Source: Vibrio ulleungensis
GTDB taxonomy: Bacteria; Pseudomonadota; Gammaproteobacteria; Enterobacterales; Vibrionaceae
Assembly: GCF_016900875.1 (NCBI RefSeq)
Contig: NZ_JAFEUM010000006.1
Location: 186,001 to 250,000 of the forward strand
DNA length: 64,000 nucleotides
Direction: 5' to 3'
The notes beneath the pieces are model-generated. The model worked only from the letters and a program-made list of their open reading frames with translations, was not told the DNA's origin and made no database searches. The position numbers and the translations under genes are program-made. This document shows positions 25,337 to 35,227 of the stretch, in pieces. Numbering within the stretch: position 1 is the first letter of the stretch; the number at the start of each line of letters is the position of its first letter.

Positions 25337-25903
25337 ATGGCTACTGTAAGTACCAATGAATTTAAAGGCGGCCTAAAGCTGATGCTTGATAACGAGCCTT
25401 GCACAATCCTGGAAAACGAATACGTTAAACCAGGTAAAGGACAAGCATTTAACCGCGTGAAAATCCGTAAGCTGTTGTCTGGTAAAGTTTTAGAAAAGAC
25501 TTTTAAGTCTGGTGAATCATTTGAATTAGCAGACGTTATGGATATCGACCTAGATTATCTATATAACGACGGCGAATTCTACCACTTTATGAACAACGAA
25601 ACGTTTGAGCAACTTGCTGCAGACGTGAAAGCTGTGGGTGAAAACGCGAAGTGGTTGGTTGAAAACAACACATGTATGCTTACTTTGTGGAATGGTACGC
25701 CGATTACGGTAACACCACCAAACTTTGTTGAACTGGAAGTGGTTGAGACCGATCCTGGCCTTAAAGGCGATACTCAAGGTACAGGTGGCAAACCTGCAAC
25801 ATTGACTACAGGTGCTGTGGTTCGTGTTCCTCTGTTCATTCAGATTGGTGAAGTGATTAAAGTGGATACACGTTCTGGCGAATACGTAGGCCGTGTAAAA
25901 TAA
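25337..25903 (+). CDS. efp: Elongation factor P
   Basis: This 188-residue translation factor relieves ribosome stalling at polyproline. Three beta-barrel domains are expected. The modification site is K34 in [10 protein letters not shown], the position that receives beta-lysine through EpmA and EpmB, both encoded in this window. GAGGAAAAC precedes the ATG. The length matches E. coli EF-P. It is a single gene with its own terminator. Confidence 0.97.
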   Translation: MATVSTNEFKGGLKLMLDNEPCTILENEYVKPGKGQAFNRVKIRKLLSGKVLEKTFKSGESFELADVMDIDLDYLYNDGEFYHFMNNETFEQLAADVKAVGENAKWLVENNTCMLTLWNGTPITVTPPNFVELEVVETDPGLKGDTQGTGGKPATLTTGAVVRVPLFIQIGEVIKVDTRSGEYVGRVK

Positions 25904-25933
25904 TCAGCCTATCTTGGTGATGTGTTAAGTAAG

Positions 25934-25967
25934 AAAATGCCGAACAGCAATGCTTTCGGCATTTTTT
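25934..25967 (+). terminator. Terminator after efp
   Basis: AATGCCGAA (25936-25944) pairs with TTCGGCATT (25955-25963), followed by a T run. Confidence 0.85.
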
Positions 25968-26057
25968 ATGCGCAGTGCTCTTACCAATAGAAGCGATTAA
26001 CTAGCAACAATGATCAGGTCAGTGCTTTGGCTGCTCTAAATGCGCGCCTAGATACAG

Positions 26058-26086
26058 AAAGAGCGACAGGATGCCCGTCGCTCTTT
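26058..26086 (-). terminator. Hairpin after frdD, probable terminator
   Basis: AAAGAGCGAC (26058-26067) pairs with GTCGCTCTTT (26077-26086) around a 9-base loop. The T run on the minus strand is short (TTTCTGT), so termination strength is uncertain. Confidence 0.6.
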
Positions 26087-26107
26087 GGTTAGTGCTTTTT
26101 CGTCAAC

Positions 26108-26470
26108 CTAAACCATGTAGATGAATATTACGGATAACACCGTAATAAAGCCTGCCACGAAGTAGCACAATACTTTACCTAACGTACCAGCATGGATCTT
26201 CAGGTCATGCATACCATGGTGTAAGCGGTGCATTGCATGCCACATCGGTAGCGCAAGCGTACCAATAACAAACAAAGCCCCAATAAAGCTTGTGACAAAG
26301 TCGGCAACACGTTCATAGCTCATTGCTTCAGCATCAATAATACCTAGCGGGGCTAATATCCCTAACACCAAAACGGTCACTGGAGTGATCATCGCAAACC
26401 AAGTACCACCGGCACCAAATAGGCCCCACCAAATTGGCTCTTCAGAGCGACGCGGATTTTTATTAACCAT
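26108..26470 (-). CDS. frdD: Fumarate reductase membrane anchor subunit D
   Basis: The 120-residue protein has three hydrophobic spans and the FrdD pattern ([28 protein letters not shown], and His in [16 protein letters not shown]). It anchors the FrdAB catalytic part and, with FrdC, forms the menaquinol site. AAGGAG precedes the ATG and it follows frdC by 12 bases. It is the last gene of the operon. Confidence 0.95.
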   Translation of the reverse strand: MVNKNPRRSEEPIWWGLFGAGGTWFAMITPVTVLVLGILAPLGIIDAEAMSYERVADFVTSFIGALFVIGTLALPMWHAMHRLHHGMHDLKIHAGTLGKVLCYFVAGFITVLSVIFIYMV

Positions 26471-26482
26471 CTTTATTGCTCC

Positions 26483-26866
26483 TTATACAATGATCAACAC
26501 AATCAAAGAGATGATTGCTACAGCAGCCCATTGTGATAAGACAATGATCTTCTTATCCAATGTTTTGCCTTTGATTTTGATAGGCATCACTTGTGGCATC
26601 ATGCCGAAGAAAGTGTGCGCATGAAATAGACTGCCCGCGAGTGCAACGATGTTGATTGCGACGACTACGGGGTTGGCCATAAAGATAAGCCAAGCTTCCC
26701 AGCTATCGGCACCTTTGACCAGACTGGCCAGCCCAGCGGTAAGAAACAGAGTAAACAAGATAAGAGGCAGTACTGTAGCTTCACGCAGCATGTACATACG
26801 GTAGAACGGGTGATTGTTCCACCAAGTTGCCTTCATTGGTTTTACATACGGCTTACGTTTAGTCAT
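26483..26866 (-). CDS. frdC: Fumarate reductase membrane anchor subunit C
   Basis: The 127-residue, three-span anchor protein starts [20 protein letters not shown], with conserved [18 protein letters not shown] and [10 protein letters not shown]. The start is set at ATG 26866, preceded by GAGGGGG, rather than a longer frame with no family match. It overlaps the last 8 bases of frdB (ATGACTAA), showing translational coupling. Confidence 0.95.
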   Translation of the reverse strand: MTKRKPYVKPMKATWWNNHPFYRMYMLREATVLPLILFTLFLTAGLASLVKGADSWEAWLIFMANPVVVAINIVALAGSLFHAHTFFGMMPQVMPIKIKGKTLDKKIIVLSQWAAVAIISLIVLIIV

Positions 26867-27608
26867 GTGAAGCCCCCTCTGGTTTAAACATTGCAATCAC
26901 ATAGTCTTTTGATGACTCGATTTTACCTTGGTTGACCGCAGCAGCAGGATCGACACTTTTCGGGCATACTTCAGAGCAGTAACCGACAAATGTACAGCCC
27001 CAAGCGCCATTTTCGCCATTGATCAGCTTCATGCGCTCGTCTTTACCGTTGTCACGGCTGTCCAGATTGTAACGGTGCGCAAGAGTCAGCGCTGCTGGAC
27101 CGATAAACTCTGGGTTTAGACCAAACTGAGGACATGCGGCATAACACAGACCACAGTTAATGCAGGCCGCAAATTGCTTGTAGCGAGCCATTTGCTCTGG
27201 AGTTTGAATGTTGGTGCCGTCTTCAGGCGTGCGATCATTACCAATAATGTATGGTTTGATCGCTTCAAGGCGCTCAATAAACGGAGTCATATCCACAATG
27301 AGATCTTTCTCGATTGGGAAGTTTGCAAGTGCTTCAATTGTGACGCCCGATGGATACTCACGCAGGAACGTTTTACACGCCAGCTTTGGTACGTTGTTTA
27401 CCATGATCCCACACGAGCCACAAATAGCCATTCGACAAGACCAGCGATAGGCTAAGTCTTTGTCTAGGTTATCTTTAATGTAGCCAATAGCATCGAGAAC
27501 CGACATCGTCTCGTCAAAGGGCACATCAAAGGTTTGCAGGTACGGAGCGTCATCCTTTTCTGGATCATAACGCGAGATACTGACTTTTTGAATACGATTT
27601 GGAGACAT
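26859..27608 (-). CDS. frdB: Fumarate reductase iron-sulfur subunit
   Basis: The 249-residue electron-transfer subunit has an N-terminal [2Fe-2S] ferredoxin domain with [10 protein letters not shown] and a further Cys near CKTFLREYP. The C-terminal domain carries [12 protein letters not shown] and [11 protein letters not shown] for the [4Fe-4S] and [3Fe-4S] clusters. It starts 2 bases after the frdA stop, with its ribosome-binding site inside frdA. It carries electrons from menaquinol at FrdCD to the flavin of FrdA. Confidence 0.97.
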   Translation of the reverse strand: MSPNRIQKVSISRYDPEKDDAPYLQTFDVPFDETMSVLDAIGYIKDNLDKDLAYRWSCRMAICGSCGIMVNNVPKLACKTFLREYPSGVTIEALANFPIEKDLIVDMTPFIERLEAIKPYIIGNDRTPEDGTNIQTPEQMARYKQFAACINCGLCYAACPQFGLNPEFIGPAALTLAHRYNLDSRDNGKDERMKLINGENGAWGCTFVGYCSEVCPKSVDPAAAVNQGKIESSKDYVIAMFKPEGASHD

Positions 27609-27610
27609 GA

Positions 27611-29440
27611 TTATTGCTCTCCTTGTTCTGTTTGATTGGACTCAGTAGCCTCTGCTGCTGCTTTCTCTTCGGCAGCGGCTTTTTCTGCGGCTTCACCATA
27701 AAGACGAGCTTTAGGCTGTGATTTGGTGATCGTCACCTTGCTGTAGTCGATGGTTGGGGCGCTGTCGGCTTGATAGAACGACAGACTGTGTTTAAGGAAG
27801 TTGTCGTCATCGCGCTCTGTGCATCCATCGTCAAGACGTTGGTGGGCACCGCGAGATTCTTTACGCAAAATCGCAGAGTGCGCCATGGCTTCAGCAACAT
27901 CCAGTCCGTAACCAATTTCGATGGCGTATAGAAGGTCAGTGTTGAATACGCTGCCCTTATCTTTGATGCTGATGTTTTTGTAGCGCTGTTTTAGCTCGGC
28001 CAATTTGTCGATGGTTTGTTGCATTAAGTCTTCACGACGATAAATACCGCAACCCGCTTCCATCGCGTGACCCATTTCGGTACGAATATCAGACCAGTTT
28101 TCGTCGCCTTCTTGGCTACGAAGTGCGTCAATACGTGCTTGAACATCATCAATTTGGGCTTGAATGGCGTCGTCGTTCCAACCGCTAAATTCGCTGGCAC
28201 GTTTTACTGCGTGCTCACCAGCAACGCGGCCAAATACTACAAACTCAGCCAGCGAGTTCGATCCTAGGCGGTTTGCACCATGTAAGCCAACGGAAGCACA
28301 TTCACCAACCGCAAATAGACCTTTGATTCGTGTTTCACACTGTGGATCGGTTTCAATTCCGCCCATGGTGTAGTGAACGGTAGGTCGAATTGGAATAGGC
28401 TCTTTAGCCGGATCAACATTCACGTACGCTTTAGCCAGTTCACAAATAAATGGCAGGCGCTCTTGCAGGTACTCTTCCCCTAAGTGGCGAAGGTCGAGAT
28501 GAACCACATCACCCAGTGGGTGCTCGATGGTATTGCCTTTTTGCTGCTCGTGCCAGAACGCTTGCGAGACTTTATCGCGCGGACCAAGTTCCATGTATTT
28601 GTTTTTTGGTTCACCGACTGGGGTTTCAGGCCCCATGCCATAATCTTGTAGATAACGATAGCCATCTTTATTGACGATGATGCCACCTTCACCACGACAC
28701 CCTTCGGTCATGAGTATGCCAGTACCTGGCAGACCTGTTGGGTGGTATTGCACAAATTCCATATCACGCAATGGTACGCCATGACGATAAGCCATCGCCA
28801 TGCCATCGCCCGTCACAATGCCACCATTGGTATTGGTGTGGTACACACGTCCAGCACCGCCGGTTGCAAGTACCACCGATTTAGCTTTGATGGCAACCAA
28901 CTCACCTTCAGACATATGAATGGCAATCAGGCCTTGAACTTCGCCATCATCGACCAATAAGTCGACCACAAAGTACTCGTCGTATCGTTTGATTTGTGGG
29001 TATTTGATGGAGGTTTGAAACAGAGTATGAAGCATGTGGAAGCCAGTTTTATCGGCCGCGAACCACGTACGTTCTACTTTCATTCCGCCAAAGCGGCGCA
29101 CGTTGACCTCGCCATTCTCTTTGCGGCTCCAAGGGCAGCCCCACTGTTCCATTTGGATCATTTCGCGAGTGGCATTTTCAACAAAGTATTCCACAACGTC
29201 TTGCTCACACAACCAATCGCCACCGCCTACGGTGTCGTTAAAGTGATTGTCTAAGCTGTCTTCGTCTTTTACAACGGCAGCGGATCCACCTTCTGCGGCC
29301 ACAGTATGGGAACGCATTGGATAGACTTTGGAAATGAGTGCAATTTCAAGATCTGGATTCGCTTCAGCAGCAGCGATAGCGGTACGAAGTCCCGCACCTC
29401 CAGCGCCAATGACAGCGATATCTGTGGTTATGGTTTTCAC
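27611..29440 (-). CDS. frdA: Fumarate reductase flavoprotein subunit
   Basis: The 609-residue catalytic subunit reduces fumarate to succinate in anaerobic respiration. N-terminal FAD-binding [14 protein letters not shown], the flavin-attachment His in [11 protein letters not shown], and active-site [21 protein letters not shown] and [10 protein letters not shown] are present. The C-terminal 25 residues are Ala/Glu-rich and extend past the E. coli protein. I chose GTG 29440 with GGAGGG upstream; the longer ATG frame adds 14 non-family residues. First gene of frdABCD. Together with aspA and dcuA it forms a fumarate-respiration set. Confidence 0.96.
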   Translation of the reverse strand: MKTITTDIAVIGAGGAGLRTAIAAAEANPDLEIALISKVYPMRSHTVAAEGGSAAVVKDEDSLDNHFNDTVGGGDWLCEQDVVEYFVENATREMIQMEQWGCPWSRKENGEVNVRRFGGMKVERTWFAADKTGFHMLHTLFQTSIKYPQIKRYDEYFVVDLLVDDGEVQGLIAIHMSEGELVAIKAKSVVLATGGAGRVYHTNTNGGIVTGDGMAMAYRHGVPLRDMEFVQYHPTGLPGTGILMTEGCRGEGGIIVNKDGYRYLQDYGMGPETPVGEPKNKYMELGPRDKVSQAFWHEQQKGNTIEHPLGDVVHLDLRHLGEEYLQERLPFICELAKAYVNVDPAKEPIPIRPTVHYTMGGIETDPQCETRIKGLFAVGECASVGLHGANRLGSNSLAEFVVFGRVAGEHAVKRASEFSGWNDDAIQAQIDDVQARIDALRSQEGDENWSDIRTEMGHAMEAGCGIYRREDLMQQTIDKLAELKQRYKNISIKDKGSVFNTDLLYAIEIGYGLDVAEAMAHSAILRKESRGAHQRLDDGCTERDDDNFLKHSLSFYQADSAPTIDYSKVTITKSQPKARLYGEAAEKAAAEEKAAAEATESNQTEQGEQ

Positions 29441-29805
29441 AGTTACCCTCCACAAGGTCAAAGATGCCATGTTCACAGTCATGTATGCATGAGTGTGATA
29501 GGCATGAGGAATGTTAAATCATCAAAGAAACTAGGGGTATAGTAGAGCTTTACCTTGACGATTAAATTGACTCTGGCTCCTTTTTCACTCGATTCTGCTA
29601 AGTGAGTCATGGATTTGTTGCGAACTGTGACGCTGCTCTTAATTTTACGTTTGCTGACAATAATCCAACAAAAGACTTAGAAACAAAGGCTTGCAACGAT
29701 TTCTTGTAAAAATTTCTCCGTTGATTGTCGATGCTAATATTGATGGTTGCAAGATTCTGTGCGGGCTTTATTATCGGCAGCGACCATTGAAAGAGGAAGT
29801 ACCCA
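29441..29805. other. Divergent promoter region frdA / epmA
   Basis: This 365-base gap contains both promoters. frd operons are usually FNR-controlled; I looked for TTGAT-N4-ATCAA and found only half sites (ATCAA near 29520, TTGAT near 29721 and 29741). No terminator, gene or repeat is evident. Confidence 0.35.
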
Positions 29806-30777
29806 GTGAACCACGATTGGAAACCTAGTGCATCGATAGCATCGCTAAAGCAACGCGCTCAAATTATTGCGTCTATACGTCAGTTTTTTAGCCAGCGTGA
29901 TGTATGGGAAGCCGATACTCCGGCTTTTAGCCAAGCGACAGTGACCGATATTCACTTGCACACCTTCTCAACCCAGTTTGTTGGTCCTGGGTTTGCCAAT
30001 GGGCAGACGCTGTATTGCATGACCAGTCCTGAATTCCACATGAAGCGGCTCCTTGCTGCGGGTAGCGGCTGTATATATCAAATCAACAAAGCGTTTCGAA
30101 ACGAAGAATCGGGTCGCTTTCACAATCCAGAATTTACCATGCTCGAGTGGTATCGAGTGGGGTTTGACCATCATGCACTAATGGATGAAATGTCCGAGCT
30201 TTTGCAACGGGTACTGCCCATCACGCACTGTGATAGAACAACCTATCAACAAGCGTTCATCGCGCAGTTATCCTTGTGTCCGCTTGAAGCCAGTGTTGAA
30301 CAGTTGCAACAAAAAGTGGCTGAACTTGGTATGTCCGATTTGGCGCACAGCGAATCCGACCGAGATACCTTACTGCAATTATTATTCAGTGTCGGTGTAG
30401 AACCAAACATTGGACAGCAAGTTCCGGAATTGGTGTACGATTTTCCAGCGTCTCAAGCGGCTCTGGCTAAGATTAATGACTCTGACCCCAGAGTTGCGGA
30501 TCGATTTGAGGTGTACTTTAAAGGTGTTGAGTTGGCTAATGGATTTCACGAGCTGCAAAACGCCGATGAACAGTTGCGCCGCTTTGAACAAGATAATCAA
30601 AAAAGGCAGTCTATGGGGCTGCCCAAACAACCGATTGATCATCACTTGATTGCGGCGTTGCAGGCTGGGCTTCCCCATTGTGCCGGTGTGGCGTTAGGGA
30701 TAGATCGCTTGGTTATGCTGGCGACACAGGCAACACACATTGATGAAGTGTTGGCGTTTCCCGTATCACGAGCATAA
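29806..30777 (+). CDS. epmA: EF-P--(R)-beta-lysine ligase EpmA (PoxA/GenX)
   Basis: The 323-residue class II lysyl-tRNA synthetase paralogue has only the catalytic domain. It activates (R)-beta-lysine and transfers it to Lys34 of EF-P. Motif 2 is [20 protein letters not shown] and motif 3 is [12 protein letters not shown]; the anticodon-binding domain of true LysRS is absent, as expected. The start is GTG 29806, with GAGGAAG upstream. It acts with epmB and efp about 4 kb away. It converges with the DMT transporter gene, with a single base between stops. Confidence 0.95.
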   Translation: MNHDWKPSASIASLKQRAQIIASIRQFFSQRDVWEADTPAFSQATVTDIHLHTFSTQFVGPGFANGQTLYCMTSPEFHMKRLLAAGSGCIYQINKAFRNEESGRFHNPEFTMLEWYRVGFDHHALMDEMSELLQRVLPITHCDRTTYQQAFIAQLSLCPLEASVEQLQQKVAELGMSDLAHSESDRDTLLQLLFSVGVEPNIGQQVPELVYDFPASQAALAKINDSDPRVADRFEVYFKGVELANGFHELQNADEQLRRFEQDNQKRQSMGLPKQPIDHHLIAALQAGLPHCAGVALGIDRLVMLATQATHIDEVLAFPVSRA

Positions 30778-30778
30778 A

Positions 30779-31663
30779 TTAACTGACGATAAGCGCGGTA
30801 CCGACAACGGCAAGCGCCGCACCCAGCCATGAGTATCTATTGGGACGCTTTCTGGTGTAGAGCCACAGCAGTGGCAGTACCATGATTGGAGTGGTTGACG
30901 ACAGCAGTGCCACCATGCCGACATTACCTTCTTGCAGCGCAAATAAAATCAGCGTCATACCAACAGCCATAGCTAAAAAACCATTGACCACGGTAATAGA
31001 GAACATCTTCACGTTCATCGGGTTGTGCGCTTTGGCCAGTTTGGCTCCGCTGATTAAAAACAGTGAGTGGGCTATGAACGCGGTGATCATTCGGATGGCG
31101 GATGCGGCAATAGGATCGGCTTCGGTTTGCATAACGGGTTTAGCAATAATTCCGCCCAGTGCCTGACACAATGCAGCGGTAAGGCCCAGCCCCACAGCAA
31201 ACCACAGGTTTCCACGGATAGATTCCCAATCGTGGCTATTGCCACGGCGCCCGAAGTAGATGGCAAACACCACGCCACTAAACACCAAAATAGCGCCAAG
31301 CATTTCTAAGCCTTGAAATCGCTCGTCGAACAACCAAAACCCGAGCAGTGCAGAGAACAGAGCGTGACACGAAAACAACAGCCCCGCTTGCCTTGGTCCC
31401 ATACGATTCATACACGCAAAAAGTGCCGTGTCCCCAATGAATATGCCGATTAATCCCGACAATGCCATTGGCCATAGGTAGCTCATTTCGATGCTTGACC
31501 AGCCACCAACCACAAACGCCATAGCGGTTAATATGACTGCGGTGGCACCCATGCGCCATCGACTGTACGCAAATGGACCTAAATGCTTGGCAGGTGTCAC
31601 GGAGATTAGGCTTGAAAATGCCCATAAAAAGGCGGCCGCTAGGGCCATCCATTCGTAACCCAT
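30779..31663 (-). CDS. EamA/DMT-family transporter
   Basis: The 294-residue inner-membrane protein has ten predicted spans in two EamA repeats, the first ending near LGAILVFSGVVFAIYFG and the second near LGAALAVVGTALIVS. Substrate is unknown; the family exports diverse metabolites. I chose ATG 31663 with GGGAG upstream; the longer frame starts at a TTG inside the terminator hairpin of the adjacent gene. It is preceded on the same strand by the SLC13-type transporter, with a terminator between, so it is probably transcribed separately. Confidence 0.88.
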   Translation of the reverse strand: MGYEWMALAAAFLWAFSSLISVTPAKHLGPFAYSRWRMGATAVILTAMAFVVGGWSSIEMSYLWPMALSGLIGIFIGDTALFACMNRMGPRQAGLLFSCHALFSALLGFWLFDERFQGLEMLGAILVFSGVVFAIYFGRRGNSHDWESIRGNLWFAVGLGLTAALCQALGGIIAKPVMQTEADPIAASAIRMITAFIAHSLFLISGAKLAKAHNPMNVKMFSITVVNGFLAMAVGMTLILFALQEGNVGMVALLSSTTPIMVLPLLWLYTRKRPNRYSWLGAALAVVGTALIVS

Positions 31664-31689
31664 TAGGGCTCCCAATGTGGTAGTGGTAA

Positions 31690-31731
31690 AAACAGACAAG
31701 CCGCTACTTAATCATAGCGGCTTGTTTGTTG
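31690..31731 (-). terminator. Terminator after the DASS transporter
   Basis: ACAAGCCGCTA (31696-31706) pairs perfectly with TAGCGGCTTGT (31715-31725). On the minus strand it is followed by CTGTTTTTA. Confidence 0.83.
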
Positions 31732-31755
31732 CAATATTTTCGCTAAAACAGATTG

Positions 31756-33171
31756 TTAGGTGAGAATCATCAATGCGACGAATAGGATCGAAAGACCGAT
31801 GATTCCGACAATGATCCCCGCTTTTGCCATATCTCTGCTTTCTATCAAACCTGTCGAGTAGGCTAATGAGTTTGGTGGGGTAGAGACAGGCAATATCATA
31901 CCCAGTGAAGCCGCAAAGGCGACAACAACAAGTAACCCCTGCATCCCGCCAAAGGACTCAAGACTGCTCATCGAGCTGCCTATGGCTGCGGCAATGGGCA
32001 TCAGTAAGTTGGCGGTGGCTGTGTTGGACATAAAGTTTGCCATCAACCAGCACACTAAAGCCAAGGTAACAATAACCGCAAATGCAGACAGCGACTCGTA
32101 ATCAATGGCGTGCGCTAGCGCTACTGCAAGACCTGTTTTCTCAAGGCCAATACCAATGGCAATACCACCTGCCACTAGCCACAGCACATCCCAGTTGATT
32201 TGTTTAATCTCTGACTTGCCCATAATGCCGGTAAGGGTGAATACCGCCAGCGGTATGATGGATACCACGTAAGTATTCATACCGTGCCACTTAGTTGTGA
32301 GCCACAAAAGGATAGTGGCGATGAAGGTGACGTACACCACGATGGCACGCCAGTGTTTACTAAATTGCCCACTAAGCTCTAGACGCAGCGACTTTTGCTG
32401 AGCAGGAAACAGCTTTTGCAGCAGCAGCCATGCTATGGCCAACTGCACAATGACAAAGGGCAGCCCAAAGCTCATCCACGTTAGGAAATCAATGCTGTTT
32501 TCACCTGTGAGGTATTGCAACGCAATGGCGTTCGGCGGGGTACCAATGGGCGTTGCCATCCCGCCGGTATTTGCAGCAATAGGAATACACAGTACCAGTG
32601 CTTTTATGCCGGTATCGCCTTTAGGGGCGGCGGCCACGATGGGGCTGAGCAGCGCCAACATCATTACTGTCGTCGCGGTGTTGGACATAAACATTGAGAA
32701 TATGGCGGTAATAAGCATTAGCCCTAGCATGATGAATCTGGGCTGTTCACCAAAAGGCTTGAGTAACACGCGGGCTAAATTGTTGTCGAGATTGTACTTG
32801 GCGGCCGATATGGCTAACGCGAACCCGCCCATGAATAGAATAATAATAGGGGATGAAAATGCGCCAAAAATATCGGTATAAGGCACTAAAACACCTAGGT
32901 TCTCTGCACTCGACGCGCTGGTGAGTGAGGCGAGTCCCTTATTGGAAATGAATATCAACTCCAAGGTAATGATCAGTATGGAGGTGGCAAAGACGGGTAC
33001 GGGCTCCAACACCCAAAGCAGTGCAGCCATTACAAATATGGCGAGCAGACGATGTTGCGTCACGGTGAGATCGTGTATCGGGATTGCTGAGGTTGGAAGG
33101 ATATAAATGAATAACGGAATCAAGATGCATACTGCCAATTTGATCGCAGTATGTCGATGAGGTCCTAACAT
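31756..33171 (-). CDS. DASS/SLC13-family sodium:anion symporter
   Basis: The 471-residue polytopic transporter of the divalent-anion:sodium symporter family has paired motifs: FMSNTATTVMMLALLSP with PIGTPPNAIALQYL, and FMSNTATANLLMPIAAA with PVSTPPNSLAYSTG. These Ser-Asn-Thr loops form the sodium and substrate sites in the family. A substrate such as succinate, malate, citrate or sulfate cannot be assigned from sequence. CGGAGC precedes the ATG. It is transcribed toward the DMT transporter but ends in its own terminator. Confidence 0.92.
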   Translation of the reverse strand: MLGPHRHTAIKLAVCILIPLFIYILPTSAIPIHDLTVTQHRLLAIFVMAALLWVLEPVPVFATSILIITLELIFISNKGLASLTSASSAENLGVLVPYTDIFGAFSSPIIILFMGGFALAISAAKYNLDNNLARVLLKPFGEQPRFIMLGLMLITAIFSMFMSNTATTVMMLALLSPIVAAAPKGDTGIKALVLCIPIAANTGGMATPIGTPPNAIALQYLTGENSIDFLTWMSFGLPFVIVQLAIAWLLLQKLFPAQQKSLRLELSGQFSKHWRAIVVYVTFIATILLWLTTKWHGMNTYVVSIIPLAVFTLTGIMGKSEIKQINWDVLWLVAGGIAIGIGLEKTGLAVALAHAIDYESLSAFAVIVTLALVCWLMANFMSNTATANLLMPIAAAIGSSMSSLESFGGMQGLLVVVAFAASLGMILPVSTPPNSLAYSTGLIESRDMAKAGIIVGIIGLSILFVALMILT

Positions 33172-33515
33172 TGCAAAGCTCCGTGCAAGCTGCCCAATTG
33201 AATGAAGTGAACAGCATACCGAATATAAAAATCAGGGTCTTAGATCGCGGTAGAGTATTTAATCAGTAGCCGAGGGAATCGGCCTAAATGTTGTTTATGG
33301 TCAAAAAAGCGAGGTGTGTAGGCGTTGTGTCGAAGAGAATAGCCACCACCTTTTCGTCATTGGTATAGTGACTCATAGGTTCATCTTCAATGGCAGTAGT
33401 GGCATTACCAGACGCTCTTTAAGTGCCTGCCTATAAGCCGCCATAAAAAAAGACCAGCTCATTTCTTGCTTAGCAAGATAGGGGCTGGTCAATTTATTGC
33501 CGAGTTGTGGCGCGA
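33172..33515. other. Intergenic region between the DASS transporter and rraA
   Basis: The 344 bases hold the DASS promoter at the left end and the rraA terminator (33444-33490) at the right end. No gene or repeat is seen in between. Confidence 0.35.
33444..33490 (-). terminator. Terminator after rraA
   Basis: GACCAGC (33452-33458) pairs with GCTGGTC (33484-33490), with an inner CTTGCTTAGCAAG hairpin. On the minus strand it is followed by seven T. Confidence 0.78.
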
Positions 33516-34037
33516 TTATTCTCCGATATCGTCGACTTCGTTATCTAGGTCGAAGTTTACCTCTAAAGGCTCTTGAGAAATGATGATGCCAGTATTATCC
33601 GCGTATAGGTAATCTTCTGGTAAGAATGTCACACCACCAAAATTGACAGGCACATCGATGTCACCGATGTTTTGCGCCGCGGCGCCAACCGGTATTGAGG
33701 CTAAGGCTTGAATGCCGATACTCATGTCTTCGAGATCATCAACCTCGCGAACGCAGCCATAAACCACAATACCTTCCCAATCATTTTCTTCGGCCAATGA
33801 AGCCAACTCTGCATCGATAAGAGCACGGCGAAGTGAACCGCCTCCATCAATCAGCAACACGCGACCGTCACCGTCTTCTTCGAGAATGGAGCGGATGATA
33901 CCGTTGTCTTCAAAACATTTTACCGTGGTCAATTGACCTGCGAATGATGCGCTCCCACCAAAATTACTGAACATGGGCTCAACAACATCAACCTGATCTA
34001 GGTAGACATCGCATAGGGCAGACGTATTGTATTCCAT
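33516..34037 (-). CDS. rraA: Ribonuclease E activity regulator RraA
   Basis: The 173-residue protein binds and inhibits RNase E. The conserved core [34 protein letters not shown] and [14 protein letters not shown] is present (pieces of the family sequence). It has a short acidic C-terminal extension ([11 protein letters not shown]) relative to E. coli RraA. Start set at ATG 34037, preceded by AGGTG, because the family begins [12 protein letters not shown]; the longer frame adds 21 residues. It lies 110 bases downstream of menA on the same strand, the order found in E. coli. Confidence 0.95.
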   Translation of the reverse strand: MEYNTSALCDVYLDQVDVVEPMFSNFGGSASFAGQLTTVKCFEDNGIIRSILEEDGDGRVLLIDGGGSLRRALIDAELASLAEENDWEGIVVYGCVREVDDLEDMSIGIQALASIPVGAAAQNIGDIDVPVNFGGVTFLPEDYLYADNTGIIISQEPLEVNFDLDNEVDDIGE

Positions 34038-34147
34038 TCTCGTTACACCTTTATCGGCTAGCATGAAGTTTGAGTATATCCCTAAGCTATTGGAATTCAA
34101 TGATTAGAAGCAATCTTTACTCAACAAACGTTGTGAGGTCACGCTAA

Positions 34148-35056
34148 TTAATTCACCAATAGCGCCACGATAAATACCACATTAACCAGCAGTGCGGTTT
34201 TGACTACATCGCCCATCAATGGGGCCACCTGCGAAGGGTAGTCACACTCTTTGATCTTGCCGCAGTGCACGGCTATTGGGGCGAGCGCGATAGAGTAAAT
34301 CGCGATCGACAAAATAGAGGCGTCAATAAACACCAGATAACAAGCAAACAGAGCCCAGGCCAATCCGCACAAAATTAGGTGATACTGCTTCGCGCTTTGT
34401 AAGCCAATGCGTACAGGGACGGTGTGCTTTCCGCTGGCTTCATCGTTATCGATGTCACGCATGTTGTTAATGTTGAGCACCGCTACCGACAGTAAACCAC
34501 AGGCAGCGGCAGGAATAAGAGATAACAGGGTAAACACACCAGTGTGCAAAATTTCGCTGCCAATCACGCCAACAAACCCAAAAAACAGTAGCACGGCAAG
34601 ATCGCCTAGCCCTAAATATCCGTATGGCCGTTTGCCGACCGTGTATGCGACGGCGGCTAGCATCGAGCTGATGCCCAGACCCAAAAAGAGCACGATTTGA
34701 GTGGGAGTATTGACCGACATCATCACTAACGCTAAGCCAGATACCAGTGTTAGCAAGGACGTGACCCAAAGGGCCTTTTTCATGGTAGGTAAACTGATAT
34801 CACCAGACTGTACGGCGCGAGTTGGGCCGATGCGTTGTTCGTTGTCAGTACCTTTTACTGCGTCTCCATAATCATTAGCCAAATTGGACAGTATTTGCAG
34901 TAATGATGCGGTGACTATCGCAAGCACTAAGGTACTTATTGAAAGCGAGCCATTGGTATACGCCAATGTACTGCCCAGTAATATGGAACAAAGGGCAAGG
35001 GGGAGTGTTTTTGGCCGAGTTGCGCCAATCCACGCTTGTATAGGTATGGTGTTCAT
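34148..35056 (-). CDS. menA: 1,4-dihydroxy-2-naphthoate polyprenyltransferase MenA
   Basis: The 302-residue UbiA-family membrane enzyme attaches the prenyl chain in menaquinone synthesis. The two Asp-rich metal motifs are NLANDYGDAVKGTD and NMRDIDNDEASGKHT, in the expected order, with about eight membrane spans. Menaquinone is the electron donor for the fumarate reductase in this window. N-terminal WIGATRPKTLPLALCSI is typical. It is probably co-transcribed with rraA. Confidence 0.95.
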   Translation of the reverse strand: MNTIPIQAWIGATRPKTLPLALCSILLGSTLAYTNGSLSISTLVLAIVTASLLQILSNLANDYGDAVKGTDNEQRIGPTRAVQSGDISLPTMKKALWVTSLLTLVSGLALVMMSVNTPTQIVLFLGLGISSMLAAVAYTVGKRPYGYLGLGDLAVLLFFGFVGVIGSEILHTGVFTLLSLIPAAACGLLSVAVLNINNMRDIDNDEASGKHTVPVRIGLQSAKQYHLILCGLAWALFACYLVFIDASILSIAIYSIALAPIAVHCGKIKECDYPSQVAPLMGDVVKTALLVNVVFIVALLVN

Positions 35057-35166
35057 TCAATGTGTGTAGGTATCGATTAATGCGTCGAGTATATCAAAAG
35101 CGTAGCTTTAGTTCAGAGTTGTCCTCTTTACTGTGATGATACAATCATATGCGCCTCTCAACAGTT

Positions 35167-35206
35167 AAAAAAAGAGCCCAAAGTGTAGCTGCACCTTAGG
35201 CTCTTT
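35167..35206 (-). terminator. Terminator of the sugar ABC operon
   Basis: AAAGAGCC (35171-35178) pairs with GGCTCTTT (35199-35206), extended by partly paired AAAGTG/CACCTT. On the minus strand it is followed by a T run. It lies just beyond the substrate-binding protein gene. Confidence 0.82.
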
Positions 35207-35227
35207 AGGGGAGGAGTCTTTACTTAT

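Noticed and set aside
29441..29805. FNR sites for frdABCD
   Set aside because: Only half sites were found; no TTGAT-N4-ATCAA with acceptable matches.
31664..31699. N-terminal extension of the DMT transporter from a TTG
   Set aside because: It lies inside the terminator hairpin of the DASS gene; ATG 31663 has a good ribosome-binding site.
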